Shown here piece after piece: positions 1-7,938 of a stretch of 25,305 bases of DNA (within the stretch, counting starts at the first letter, position 1; each line of letters begins with the position of its first letter). The translations under genes were made by a program, and so were the position numbers. Source of the DNA: CAZPBC01 sp964584775 (lineage in GTDB: Bacteria; Chlamydiota; Chlamydiia; Chlamydiales; SLFE01); assembly GCA_964584775.1 (NCBI GenBank), contig CAZPBC010000026.1:1-25305 (forward strand), written 5' to 3'. The notes beneath the pieces are model-generated. The model was not told the origin of the DNA and ran no database searches. It worked only from the letters and a program-made list of their open reading frames with translations.

Positions 1-2
1 CT

Positions 3-152
3 TACATTATCTTATCAGTGCTGTCTAAAGAGCAAAACTGCCTCGCTGGGCAGCTGTTTCTCAAGGGAAATTTAGGTATTTCCCTCAAGAGCAGTGATAA
101 TATAGCTACTGCAGCGATTTATGGCAAGCGCCCAACTCCTCTTTTTTCTTAA
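3..152 (+). CDS. Possible 3' end of an upstream gene (partial)
   Basis: Frame 3 is open from the left edge of the window for 49 codons and ends in TAA at 150-152. Base composition changes just after this stop to a very A/T-rich stretch (about 152-245), as expected at the end of a gene. The residues (for example LAGQLFLKGNLGISLKS) loosely recall the C-terminal part of M16 zinc peptidases, but this is too short to assign. An open frame of this length can also arise by chance, so this is only a tentative partial call. Confidence 0.3.
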   Translation, partial: YIILSVLSKEQNCLAGQLFLKGNLGISLKSSDNIATAAIYGKRPTPLFS

Positions 153-284
153 AACTTAATAAAATCTTAAAAATTCTCTTAACTTTTCTTAAAAATGCTC
201 CTGTAGACTTGAAGATGTAACAATTTTTTTTCAGTTTAATATAAAAGAGAGCATCCTGTAGGCTCTCCGAAAAAAGGAACTCCC

Positions 285-620
285 ATGGCAACCAGCGTCC
301 CTCCCCCTTCTAGATTGACTGTCATCCGAGAGGTCTTCTCATACCTTTCCAGTCTTGGCTACAGCTCTGTGCAAGAGTTGGAGGATGTGACTGCGGCCCT
401 TGCAGCTCTTTCAGAAGGAAAAGAAGCTAGGTGTTCACACCACAAAGTGGTTCCTTTGGCCCCCTATTTCAAAACAGAAGAGACAAAGTCTGCTGCAAAA
501 AGTGTCGTCGATCAGTGGGTTGCAATGGTGAAAAAGCAAACTCCCGCAGGACGACAGCAGTTCGTCAGTGAAAGAACTGAAGCAGCTGCTCTTCATCGCT
601 TAGGATTTCCCGTTAAATAG
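285..620 (+). CDS. Small hypothetical protein, 111 aa
   Basis: I do not recognise this protein. It starts at ATG 285 with an AAAAAAGGAA Shine-Dalgarno just upstream and ends at TAG 618-620. It has no signal peptide or membrane segment. The N-terminal half (residues 10-45) looks helical and is followed by a Cys-His-His patch (CSHHK, about residues 50-54) and a basic, Ala-rich helical C-terminus. It is convergent with the glutamate dehydrogenase gene and the two stop-codon ends overlap by 8 bp. The AT-rich stretch at 152-284 is the natural promoter region, with a TTGAAG at 209-214, but no -10 box at proper spacing could be fixed. Good start signals and coding-like composition make it likely real; function unknown. 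Confidence 0.65.
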   Translation: MATSVPPPSRLTVIREVFSYLSSLGYSSVQELEDVTAALAALSEGKEARCSHHKVVPLAPYFKTEETKSAAKSVVDQWVAMVKKQTPAGRQQFVSERTEAAALHRLGFPVK

Positions 621-1902
621 AAGTGGCTTGGTGTGCAGCATCAAGACGTAAAAGTGCATGCGCGTAGGTTGCCGTGCGCACATCTGTTTTCGTCCGCTGT
701 TTGATGTTGTAAATATGTTGGAGTTCTTCTGTGATCATTTTTTTGAGTTTCAAGTTCACAGTATCTTCAGTCCAGTACTCTCCTGAGCGGTTTTGAACCC
801 ACTCAAAGTAACTCACCACAACTCCACCCGAGTTAGAGAGTATATCCGGAATCAAGTGCACTCCATTCTTATAAAGGATCTCGTCTGCTTCGCTGGTGAC
901 AGGACCGTTTGCAAGCTCCAGAATCGTCTTCGCTTTCACCTTTGATGCATTTTCTAAGGTGATCACCCTTTCGAGAGCTGCTGGAACGAGAAGCCCCACA
1001 GGAAGAAGGAGGAGTTCTTCATTGGTGATCTCCTTCACATCTTGTAAGTACGACTGAGATGCTTTTTTTAGATAACTGGTGATGCTGTTTCCTTGACGCT
1101 TCCACTCCAACAAACGAGGGATATCAAGTCCTGAAGCGGAATAGAGGGCTCCTTTCGAGTCGCTGATGGCAACGATATGATACCCATCTGCATAAAGTGA
1201 TTTGGCTAAGCTCTGTCCAGCGTTACCAAAACCTTGGATCGCAACCGACTTTTTGGTTGTCCCCCAGTCCAGTCTCTCTTCCAGAGTTTTGACACAGTAA
1301 TAAGCCCCTTGCCCAGTCGCTGCAGATCGGCCTTGGCAGCCACCCAGTGATAGAGGTTTTCCTGTAATCACCGCTGGAGACGATTTACCCATCATGGTCG
1401 AGTACTCATCCATCATCCAGGCCATCACTGTCTCATTGGTGTAGACATCCGGTGCAGGAACATCGACGTCTGGTCCAAGATACTCAGCCATCAAGCGGAT
1501 GTAACCTCTAGAGAGACGTTCCAGTTCTTTAATCGAGAGTTCTTTTGGGTTCACACGGATCCCCCCTTTTGCACCGCCAAAAGGAATCCCAACCGCAGCG
1601 CACTTACAGGTCATCCAAAAAGCGAGTGCTTGACACTCGTCCATACAAACTTGAGGATGAAATCGGATCCCGCCTTTACCAGGACCCCGGAGAAGATTGT
1701 GTTGAACGCGGAATCCCTGGAACGTTTTTAGTTCGCCGTTATCCATGCGGACAGGAATGGAAACTTGAAGCGCCCGAGTGGGAGAGTGGAGCAATGTGAG
1801 CGTCTCCTCAGAAACGTCCACAGAGTCTGCTGCTTTTTTCAGTCTTGAAAGGGCGTCACCAAAAAGAGTGACTTCTTGAGCATCTTGAGTCTTTTTTGCC
1901 AT
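613..1902 (-). CDS. gdhA: Glu/Leu/Phe/Val dehydrogenase family, glutamate dehydrogenase
   Basis: This 429-aa protein has the full length of a hexameric-type glutamate dehydrogenase, which interconverts glutamate and 2-oxoglutarate plus ammonia with NAD(P)H in the cytoplasm. The substrate-binding part shows GPGKGGIRFHP (K76), a second lysine K100, and the catalytic lysine K112 in PFGGAKGG. The catalytic aspartate is D152 in PAPDVYTN. The Rossmann cofactor loop GFGNAG is at 224-229. The start ATG at 1902 is preceded by a GGAG Shine-Dalgarno. It lies 85 bp downstream of dapL on the same strand and has its own candidate promoter in that gap. Cofactor preference (NAD or NADP) cannot be read safely by eye. 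Family assignment is firm; glutamate rather than leucine or valine as substrate is inferred from length and motif context. Confidence 0.93.
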   Translation of the reverse strand: MAKKTQDAQEVTLFGDALSRLKKAADSVDVSEETLTLLHSPTRALQVSIPVRMDNGELKTFQGFRVQHNLLRGPGKGGIRFHPQVCMDECQALAFWMTCKCAAVGIPFGGAKGGIRVNPKELSIKELERLSRGYIRLMAEYLGPDVDVPAPDVYTNETVMAWMMDEYSTMMGKSSPAVITGKPLSLGGCQGRSAATGQGAYYCVKTLEERLDWGTTKKSVAIQGFGNAGQSLAKSLYADGYHIVAISDSKGALYSASGLDIPRLLEWKRQGNSITSYLKKASQSYLQDVKEITNEELLLLPVGLLVPAALERVITLENASKVKAKTILELANGPVTSEADEILYKNGVHLIPDILSNSGGVVVSYFEWVQNRSGEYWTEDTVNLKLKKMITEELQHIYNIKQRTKTDVRTATYAHALLRLDAAHQATSI

Positions 1903-1920
1903 ACAATGATCTCCACCCCC

Positions 1921-1949
1921 TTTCTACGAACTTTCCGGAAAATTTTCAA
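1921..1949 (-). promoter_or_regulatory. Candidate sigma66/sigma70-type promoter for gdhA
   Basis: On the minus strand a -35-like TTGAAA (1944-1949) is followed after exactly 17 bp by a -10-like TAGAAA (1921-1926). The predicted transcript would start near 1914-1915, giving a very short leader that begins at the GGAG ribosome-binding site. This is a match by inspection only; read-through from dapL is an alternative. Confidence 0.4.
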
Positions 1950-1987
1950 GATGAAGTTATAGAACGGAGTTATGCCAGTGGGTTTCT

Positions 1988-3193
1988 CTATGATTGAATA
2001 ATGCTTTCTGAAGCATAGTCCAAAAGTGCATCACAAGCCTGCCGGACGACTTCGACTCCTGCAAAAGCACTGAGTCTGACGAATCCCTCCCCTGCGCTCC
2101 CAAAGCCTGCTCCAGGTACGGAAACAATTTGGCACTCGTTGAGCAGCTCATCAAAAAGGTCCCAAGAACTTTTTCCCTCAACTCGAATCCATGCGTAAGG
2201 AGCATTCGTTCCTGCAAAGAGTGTGTAAGAGGGAATCTCTCGCAAGCGTTCAAATTCGTGGAGGGCTTTTTGATAGGTTGCAACCTGCTCTTTACAGGCT
2301 TTAAAACCCTCTTCAGAAAGGACTGCTTTTCCAGCTGCCTCAGAGAGGTTTGAAGGGCCATTGAAAACGATATCTGTAGCGCGGATCCAATCTTGGTAGA
2401 TTGACTCTCCTCCGGGATAACGCAGTTCTTTTGGAACCACTGTCCAGCCGAGGCGCACTCCTGTAAAACCCGCAAATTTAGAGAAAGAGTTCACTTCGAT
2501 TGCCACCTCTTCTGCACCGGGAATTTCGAAGATGCTTTTTGGAAGGTTGATATCTTGAATAAAACACGAGTAAGCGGCGTCAAAGATAATCAGCGTACCC
2601 TCTTTCTTTGCAAAAGAAACGAGTTCTTGTAGCTGCTCGTGTGTCGCAGCCGCCCCCGTCGGGTTATTCGGCGAGCAGAAATAGAGCACATCCACACCTT
2701 TCGCAAGAGAGAGGTCGGGGAAAAATTGATTTTCTGGAGTACAAGGCAATCGGAAAATATTTTGAGGAGCTACCCCTTGTAAAAGAGAGCCGTCAAGATA
2801 AACAGGGTAGACCGGATCTTGGAGTGCGACTGTCACATCATCTCCAAAGAGAAGTTGCAGGCGGCCAATATCGCATTTTGCCCCATCAGAAATAAAGATC
2901 TCTTCAGCGGATACAATGCCAGCATAAAAACGCTCTGATATCCCCCTCTTCAATTCAACAGATCCAGAAGTAGGTCCATATCCTTTATAGGATTCTTTCT
3001 TTCCCATTTTCTCTGCAAATTCTTGGATAGATCGCACGACAACGGGTGAAAGTGGAAGTGTCGTGTCACCTAAGCCGAGGTCAAGGAGATGCTTTTCAGG
3101 GTGTCTTTCGAGATAGGCTTTTTTTCTCAATCCGATTTCTTCAAAGAGATAGTTTGGCAGAAGAGAGGAAAAGTGGGGATTTCTTTTGATCAT
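1988..3193 (-). CDS. dapL: LL-diaminopimelate aminotransferase
   Basis: A fold-type I PLP aminotransferase of about 401 aa that transaminates tetrahydrodipicolinate directly to LL-diaminopimelate with glutamate as donor, feeding meso-DAP for peptidoglycan and lysine. DapL is the route known from chlamydiae and plants. Numbering from a GTG two codons upstream, the protein shows YKGYGPTSGS (71-80), SPNNPTG (176-182), the PLP-contacting aspartate D207 in IIFDAAYS, and the Schiff-base lysine K241 in NSFSKFAGFTGVRLGW. I chose ATG 3193 because AGGTGA sits just before it; the GTG at 3199 overlaps that Shine-Dalgarno and is the alternative start. Glutamate dehydrogenase lies next on the same strand, which makes sense because glutamate is the amino donor. 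Confidence 0.93.
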   Translation of the reverse strand: MIKRNPHFSSLLPNYLFEEIGLRKKAYLERHPEKHLLDLGLGDTTLPLSPVVVRSIQEFAEKMGKKESYKGYGPTSGSVELKRGISERFYAGIVSAEEIFISDGAKCDIGRLQLLFGDDVTVALQDPVYPVYLDGSLLQGVAPQNIFRLPCTPENQFFPDLSLAKGVDVLYFCSPNNPTGAAATHEQLQELVSFAKKEGTLIIFDAAYSCFIQDINLPKSIFEIPGAEEVAIEVNSFSKFAGFTGVRLGWTVVPKELRYPGGESIYQDWIRATDIVFNGPSNLSEAAGKAVLSEEGFKACKEQVATYQKALHEFERLREIPSYTLFAGTNAPYAWIRVEGKSSWDLFDELLNECQIVSVPGAGFGSAGEGFVRLSAFAGVEVVRQACDALLDYASESIIQS

Positions 3194-3250
3194 ACTCACC
3201 TGTATGTTTTAATTGTGGTCGAGAGATGAATGAGGACACTCATCAAATAT

Positions 3251-3285
3251 CCAAAAGCCCCCACTTTTAGAGTGAGGGCTTTTGG
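3251..3285 (-). terminator. Intrinsic terminator hairpin after hppA
   Basis: A near-perfect inverted repeat (CCAAAAGCCC at the left arm, GGGCTTTTGG at the right arm, with additional CAC/GTG pairing around a 7-nt loop) lies 8 bp beyond the hppA stop codon. On the minus strand the stem closes with GGGGGCTTTT, giving a GC-rich stem followed by a T run. It should end hppA transcription before dapL. The repeat is nearly symmetric, but there is no plus-strand gene here for it to serve. Confidence 0.7.
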
Positions 3286-3292
3286 TTTTGGA

Positions 3293-5380
3293 TTATTGAG
3301 TTGAGAGCATTGCGAGCATCAGTAGCGCCACAATGTTCGCGATCTTAATCATCGGATTGATCGCTGGCCCTGCGGTGTCTTTGTAAGGATCCCCTACAGT
3401 GTCACCTGTGACAGCAGCTTTGTGGGCTTCAGACCCTTTTCCGCCGTAGTGACCGTCCTCAATGTACTTCTTGGCATTATCCCAAGCACCTCCTCCAGAG
3501 GTCATTGAAAGAGCTACAAAGAGCCCTGTCACCACGATACCGAGGAGCAAAGAACCTACAGTGAGGAACGCCTCAGCTTGACCCACTGTGAGTAAGATAA
3601 AGAAGTAGATCACGATCGGGGCAAAAACAGGGAGAAGAGAAGGAATTACCATCTCTTTGATCGCTGCTTTTGTCAGCATGTCAACTGCACGACCATAGTC
3701 GGGCTGCTCAGAACCTTCCATGATGCCAGGCTTCTCTTTGAACTGGCGTCGGACTTCGTGAACCACAGAACCTGCAGCACGGCTGACAGACTTCATGCTC
3801 AACGAAGCGAAAAGGTAAGGCAACAGTCCTCCTAAGAAAAGGCCAATCACAACATACGCATCCTGCAGATAGAAGTTCAGCTGCATATCCGGAAAGTAGT
3901 GTGTGAGATCTTCAATGAAAGCAGAAAAGAGGACAAGGGCTGCAAAACCCGCAGAACCAATCGCATATCCTTTTGTGACTGCCTTGGTCGTGTTTCCTAC
4001 TGCATCAAGAGCGTCGGTCACTTGACGGACTTCCTGAGGAAGTTCGCTCATCTCGGCAATTCCACCCGCATTGTCTGTCACGGGTCCGTAAGCATCGAGT
4101 GCAACGACCATTCCAGCCAGGGCAAGCATGGATGTCGCAGCAACACCAATTCCAAAAAGCTCGGCATTCAGGTAAGAGACCAAGATCCCTCCACAGATGA
4201 CAAGAACCGGTAGAGCGGTGGCTTCCATCGAAACAGCGAGTCCCTGAATGATGTTCGTTCCGTGGCCTGTTTCAGAAGCTTTTGCAATTTCCTTCACCGG
4301 ACGGAAACTCGTCGAAGTGTAGTACTCAGTAATCCAGATCAAAAGACCGGTCACAATGAGACCGACCATCGCACAAACAAAGACGTTGAGTCCTGTAAAG
4401 CTGATTCCATTCACTGTAAAAGTGTTAGAAAACCCTAGTGAATAGGAGGTCACCACACCAATTCCTGCAGCCGAAAAAAGAGCTGTAGCAATGAAGCCCT
4501 TATAGAGGGCACCCATGATGTTTTTGCTCTTTCCTAGGCGAACAAAAAAGGTTCCCACAATCGATGCCAACATACAAACAGCACCAATGAGAAGAGGGTA
4601 AAGCATCATCGTTTCTTGGATGATTCCAGCCGGCCAAAAGACTCCTGCGAGGAGCATTGTACCGACCACTGTCACGACGTAGGTTTCAAAGAGGTCGGCC
4701 GCCATTCCAGCACAGTCTCCGACATTGTCACCGACGTTATCTGCAATCACAGCAGGGTTTCTTGGGTCATCCTCTGGAATTCCCGCTTCAACTTTACCCA
4801 CAAGGTCAGCACCAACGTCTGCTCCTTTAGTGAAGATTCCCCCACCAAGTCTTGCAAAAATAGAAATCAGTGATGCGCCAAACCCAAGAGCAACAAGAGC
4901 GTTTAAAATATCACGAGTCGAGAGTGTGGTTTGTCTTAAAACAATATAATAGACAGCGATTCCTAGTAATGCGAGTCCTGCAACAAGAAGTCCTGTAATT
5001 GCTCCCGAGCGGAACGCCACATCTAAAGCAGAAGAAAGAGAGCGTCTCGCTTGCTCAGCAGTACGGACATTTGCTCGAACAGAGATGTTCATTCCAATAT
5101 AGCCCGCTGCCCCGGAGAGAACGGCACCAATGAGGAATCCGATTCCCACATAGAGTCCAAGCTTCCATGTCAAAAAAGCAAAGATCACCACTCCAACGAG
5201 TGTAATCACTTGGTATTGTCGATTGAGATAAGCGCTAGCTCCTTCTTGGATGGCACCTGCAATCTGTTGCATTTTTTCTGTACCAACACTGAGTGCAAGA
5301 ACAGAGCGGATTAAATAGGCACCGAAGAGCACTGACAGCAGTCCTGCGACGACGACAAATCCATATAAATTCGAATCCAT
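3293..5380 (-). CDS. hppA: Membrane-bound proton-translocating pyrophosphatase
   Basis: This 695-aa, multi-spanning inner-membrane protein hydrolyses pyrophosphate and pumps H+ outward. The substrate-binding signature DVGADLVGKVE is at 188-198, followed by the acidic NPAVIADNVGDNVGDCAG stretch (208-225) and a second acidic site near the C-terminus (DTVGDPYKDTAGPAINP). In the subtype-determining region GNTTKAVTKG the residues K466 and T469 are those of K+-independent H+-PPases; K+-dependent enzymes have Ala at the first position. Start ATG 5380 is preceded by AAAGGAAA. A promoter is visible upstream and a terminator hairpin follows. By recovering energy from pyrophosphate made in biosynthesis, including by aminoacyl-tRNA synthetases, it would suit an energy-limited intracellular bacterium; that role is inference. 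Confidence 0.96.
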   Translation of the reverse strand: MDSNLYGFVVVAGLLSVLFGAYLIRSVLALSVGTEKMQQIAGAIQEGASAYLNRQYQVITLVGVVIFAFLTWKLGLYVGIGFLIGAVLSGAAGYIGMNISVRANVRTAEQARRSLSSALDVAFRSGAITGLLVAGLALLGIAVYYIVLRQTTLSTRDILNALVALGFGASLISIFARLGGGIFTKGADVGADLVGKVEAGIPEDDPRNPAVIADNVGDNVGDCAGMAADLFETYVVTVVGTMLLAGVFWPAGIIQETMMLYPLLIGAVCMLASIVGTFFVRLGKSKNIMGALYKGFIATALFSAAGIGVVTSYSLGFSNTFTVNGISFTGLNVFVCAMVGLIVTGLLIWITEYYTSTSFRPVKEIAKASETGHGTNIIQGLAVSMEATALPVLVICGGILVSYLNAELFGIGVAATSMLALAGMVVALDAYGPVTDNAGGIAEMSELPQEVRQVTDALDAVGNTTKAVTKGYAIGSAGFAALVLFSAFIEDLTHYFPDMQLNFYLQDAYVVIGLFLGGLLPYLFASLSMKSVSRAAGSVVHEVRRQFKEKPGIMEGSEQPDYGRAVDMLTKAAIKEMVIPSLLPVFAPIVIYFFILLTVGQAEAFLTVGSLLLGIVVTGLFVALSMTSGGGAWDNAKKYIEDGHYGGKGSEAHKAAVTGDTVGDPYKDTAGPAINPMIKIANIVALLMLAMLSTQ

Positions 5381-5442
5381 TCAGATTTCCTTTGATAGTG
5401 AGAAGTTAAAAAAATATTTTTTCCAATAAATAATGACCCACA

Positions 5443-5472
5443 TTCATACCCTAAAAAAACCTAAAAAGTCAA
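5443..5472 (-). promoter_or_regulatory. Candidate promoter for hppA
   Basis: Minus-strand TTGACT (5467-5472, 5 of 6 to the -35 consensus) is separated by 18 bp, mostly T-rich, from TATGAA (5443-5448). Transcription would start near 5436, leaving a leader of roughly 55 nt. It sits in the 102-bp gap between the AAA gene and hppA, where no terminator is evident, so hppA may also receive read-through. Confidence 0.5.
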
Positions 5473-5482
5473 TGAGGGACAG

Positions 5483-7426
5483 CTATTCAGGTGAGGTCGG
5501 TAGGTTCTTCACCATCAGAGCGATCTCAGCTTGAATCACTTCAGCAGTCACCCGAAGAGAGACATCCCCCACTTCCCTTTCAAGCTCTTCCACTCTTCTC
5601 ATCCAGAAGGGCTTCTGAATGTATTTCCCAAAAAGATACTCGACTGGAGAGCCTCCGTTTGCGGCAAGAAGGGCTCCACGACGGTCTTCGTCACGGATCA
5701 ACGAGACCAGCTCGCCGACTCTACGCATCTTCTCCCCCCGCTCTTGCTCTTTGGACCGTTCAGCCTCTAAAGCTTCTTGGGTCTTCCTCACCGCCTCTTC
5801 TAACTCACCCATCTTCTCGGGAGCAGAGAGACGGTTTGGATCCATTTGATACGTCCGCAGCGCCTCTTGATAGGCCTTCTCAGCCTTCGCCAATTCCTCT
5901 GAAGCTTCAGGCTGTCCACGGAGTCGGTGCGCCACACGGGCTAGCGCCGCATCGAGAAGGTCACATCCTAACCTGGGCTGACAACGTGCAGCAAGTTTCG
6001 GTTCTTTACACTCAACTGCCGCATCGATCGCTCCAGCTTCAACTAAGACAGGCTCCTGGTGATTAAAAATATGAGTCGCTGCCATCGTTTTGAGTGCTTG
6101 CATGTGGAGAGCGTTTTCGGGATCCGGGTCCTCTAGGAAGAGGATATGGAACCGTTCGAGGAGCTCAGGGCCCACCTGCTGATTTCCCATGATATTTTGA
6201 TATCCTTGGGTTGTCGTAGTCGCAATATACCCCATCTCACCCTCATCCAGAACCGTCTTAAGGTGGGCGCCTAGCTGCGGAACCAAACTGTCAAACTCAT
6301 CTAACACTAAGCGCGTATCACGAGCGTGCGGTCCCAGCTGCTTCTTAATCCGTGTCAGCTTTGTGGCGGGAGTCACACCGTTCGTCGGCTTAGCAAGCGT
6401 TCCGGGCTTCATCGCAAAGACCTGAAGGTGTTTTGTCTCCTCCTTTTCAGCAAGTAAAGAGGCTAATTCCCTGGCGAGCGTCGTCTTTCCCGTTCCTGGC
6501 TTCCCTACAATGAGGACATGTTTCTTCAGGTGACGGGAAGAGGTCATTTGAAACTTGAGTAACTCCAGCAACTCAGGACGGTAGGCCGCTTTCGGAAACT
6601 CCTTTTTCCTCGCCTTTTCTGTCCAGTTCACCGCACCATATGCCAAGTTCTTAGGGCAGGGTTTGAGATACCTCAAATACCCATAGATCACCCCGAGCCC
6701 TACGACCGCAACCCCTGCTGCAACTAAATAAGCCGTAATCCCAGAGGTGATAAAGAAGCCAGCTGCAATACAAAAAGAGGCTGGGATCATGAAAAAACGG
6801 TAGTAGATCCCCAAAATGAGATAGACCTCCCATATCATATCAGGTAGCTGCCCCTCTTCAAAATAGGTCATTACAAAGTGAACCGCACTCAAAAGGCTAG
6901 GGATAAAATTGAGAAAGGCATCAGAGAAAGATCTTGACTCCTCCTCCCACACGGAAGGCCTCGTCTCCTGAATATAACCTGCTAGTGAGCGGTCCGCCCG
7001 GAGAGCGAGTTTCACTTGATCTTTCGTAAGATTTAGAGCCTGTGTGACTTGCCCCTCTGTTAATAAACTGAGAAGCTGTTTCTTTACCTCTTTCTCTTCC
7101 GAAGGAAGGGTCGCAAGCTGGTCAAGAAGAGATTTTACCTCTCGAACACCCAGCTTTTGAAGTAGGCGAGGTGCAGCGAGGTCGAAGAGTGAGCTCCCTC
7201 CTTGTAAAATTTTGAGTTTTGCCCCTTGGAAAAGCAGCTGAACGACCAGGTCAACCTTTTGAGCGAGGTCTTTCACCTCCCAGTTCGAAAGAGTTTCCAG
7301 CTGGACCAATTGCGGAGCCACCCGTCCCCGACCCACTCCAAGTGAGTGAAGAAGGGGTGTGGTGTAGACACATTCCGACAAGCTCTGCATGAACGAAATC
7401 GACTGAGGAAGTGTGACAGGCACCAT
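5483..7426 (-). CDS. Membrane-anchored ClpB-like AAA+ ATPase
   Basis: A 647-aa protein with an unusual layout. An N-terminal region of about 190 residues, mostly helical, precedes two or three hydrophobic segments (about 200-252), then one AAA+ domain. Walker A GKPGTGKT is at 308-315, Walker B LVLDEFD at 373-379, sensor-1-like TTTT near 402-405, and an arginine finger in LLERFHILFLEDP (R425). The order and wording match the first AAA domain of ClpB/ClpA, and the sensor-2 region (RCQPRLGCDLLDAA) mimics the Clp consensus. A charged coiled coil (about 505-575) follows where ClpB has its middle domain, but there is no second AAA module. I chose ATG 7426 because GGAG lies 6 nt before it; a longer frame opens at TTG 7483 without a Shine-Dalgarno. 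Substrate unknown; a membrane-associated unfoldase or remodelling role is inference. Confidence 0.8.
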   Translation of the reverse strand: MVPVTLPQSISFMQSLSECVYTTPLLHSLGVGRGRVAPQLVQLETLSNWEVKDLAQKVDLVVQLLFQGAKLKILQGGSSLFDLAAPRLLQKLGVREVKSLLDQLATLPSEEKEVKKQLLSLLTEGQVTQALNLTKDQVKLALRADRSLAGYIQETRPSVWEEESRSFSDAFLNFIPSLLSAVHFVMTYFEEGQLPDMIWEVYLILGIYYRFFMIPASFCIAAGFFITSGITAYLVAAGVAVVGLGVIYGYLRYLKPCPKNLAYGAVNWTEKARKKEFPKAAYRPELLELLKFQMTSSRHLKKHVLIVGKPGTGKTTLARELASLLAEKEETKHLQVFAMKPGTLAKPTNGVTPATKLTRIKKQLGPHARDTRLVLDEFDSLVPQLGAHLKTVLDEGEMGYIATTTTQGYQNIMGNQQVGPELLERFHILFLEDPDPENALHMQALKTMAATHIFNHQEPVLVEAGAIDAAVECKEPKLAARCQPRLGCDLLDAALARVAHRLRGQPEASEELAKAEKAYQEALRTYQMDPNRLSAPEKMGELEEAVRKTQEALEAERSKEQERGEKMRRVGELVSLIRDEDRRGALLAANGGSPVEYLFGKYIQKPFWMRRVEELEREVGDVSLRVTAEVIQAEIALMVKNLPTSPE

Positions 7427-7938
7427 AAACGACTCCAAAAAAGGAAACAAAGGAAGGATTTTACTGAAAAAATAGTCTATCAAGAGGCTGAATTTTGCAC
7501 ACTAGAGGAAGTATTTTAGAGGAAAAAACAAGAAAATTTTCTGCTCATTTCACAGGATCTTTACTGAGGGAAAGACCTCAACAACTACCCTGAAGATACC
7601 CCCCAACTCTGTCTTTGGACTCCCTCTCACAGAATTACTGTATGTCATTTATAGTGTGGAGCTTAAGAATTAGATAAAAGCGAGAATAAAGTTAGAAAAG
7701 TAGATAAATCACTTCGGTAAAAAGTCAAATTTAATCCAAAAACAAGTAAAAAATTAGAGATGAAAAAGTACCAAATACCTGGATGCGAACAAATAAAAAA
7801 AGATAGACAGTTGCCCGAAAAGAAGCATTTTGCAACAATGTGTCCTATCAGCTCATTTTCAACATCGTTGAAGATTTGAACAAATGACACTGAAAAAGAT
7901 TCAACATTAACCAAACTCTCTATTAGGAGGATTATTCT
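7427..7938. other. 512-bp gene-poor, AT-rich region
   Basis: This stretch separates the minus-strand AAA gene from the plus-strand small membrane protein, so it should hold divergent promoters. No convincing protein is seen: the only sizeable minus-strand frame (7663-7974) is Phe/Ser/Leu-rich, as expected from translating A-rich DNA, and it starts inside the neighbouring gene. A weak TTGGAC (7615-7620) with TGTATG 18 bp downstream is the best -35/-10 pair I could find for the plus strand. It would give an unusually long leader of nearly 300 nt for the 7939 gene. A small palindrome and a direct repeat at 7858-7907 are listed separately. Confidence 0.6.
7858..7907. promoter_or_regulatory. Operator-like palindrome plus direct repeat upstream of the 7939 gene
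   Basis: TTCAACATCGTTGAA at 7858-7872 is a perfect 6-bp-arm palindrome around a 3-nt centre. Its left half with two more bases, TTCAACAT, recurs at 7900-7907, exactly 42 bp downstream, about four helical turns. It lies 32-80 bp before the start codon of a gene that looks highly expressed. This could be a regulator-binding site or chance in AT-rich DNA. Confidence 0.3.

Noticed and set aside
61..90. Inverted repeat GGGAAAT/ATTTCCC at 65-71 and 78-84
   Set aside because: Only 7 bp and A/T-rich, no following T run, and it lies within a possibly coding stretch; too weak for a terminator.
106..291. Minus-strand 61-codon open frame at the left end
   Set aside because: It is Lys/Phe/Leu-rich from AT-rich DNA, begins inside the start of the 285-620 gene and covers that gene's probable promoter region.
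1957..2475. Minus-strand 172-codon open frame inside dapL
   Set aside because: It lies in another frame of a gene whose protein is clearly conserved; no motif supports it.
5491..6066. Plus-strand 191-codon open frame antisense to the AAA gene
   Set aside because: It mirrors the coiled-coil/sensor-2 coding region; Ser/Pro/Leu-rich composition is typical of antisense translation.
7427..7483. TTG 7483 start adding 19 residues to the AAA protein
   Set aside because: No Shine-Dalgarno, whereas ATG 7426 has GGAG at ideal spacing. The extension is hydrophobic and could be real, so it is noted as an alternative.
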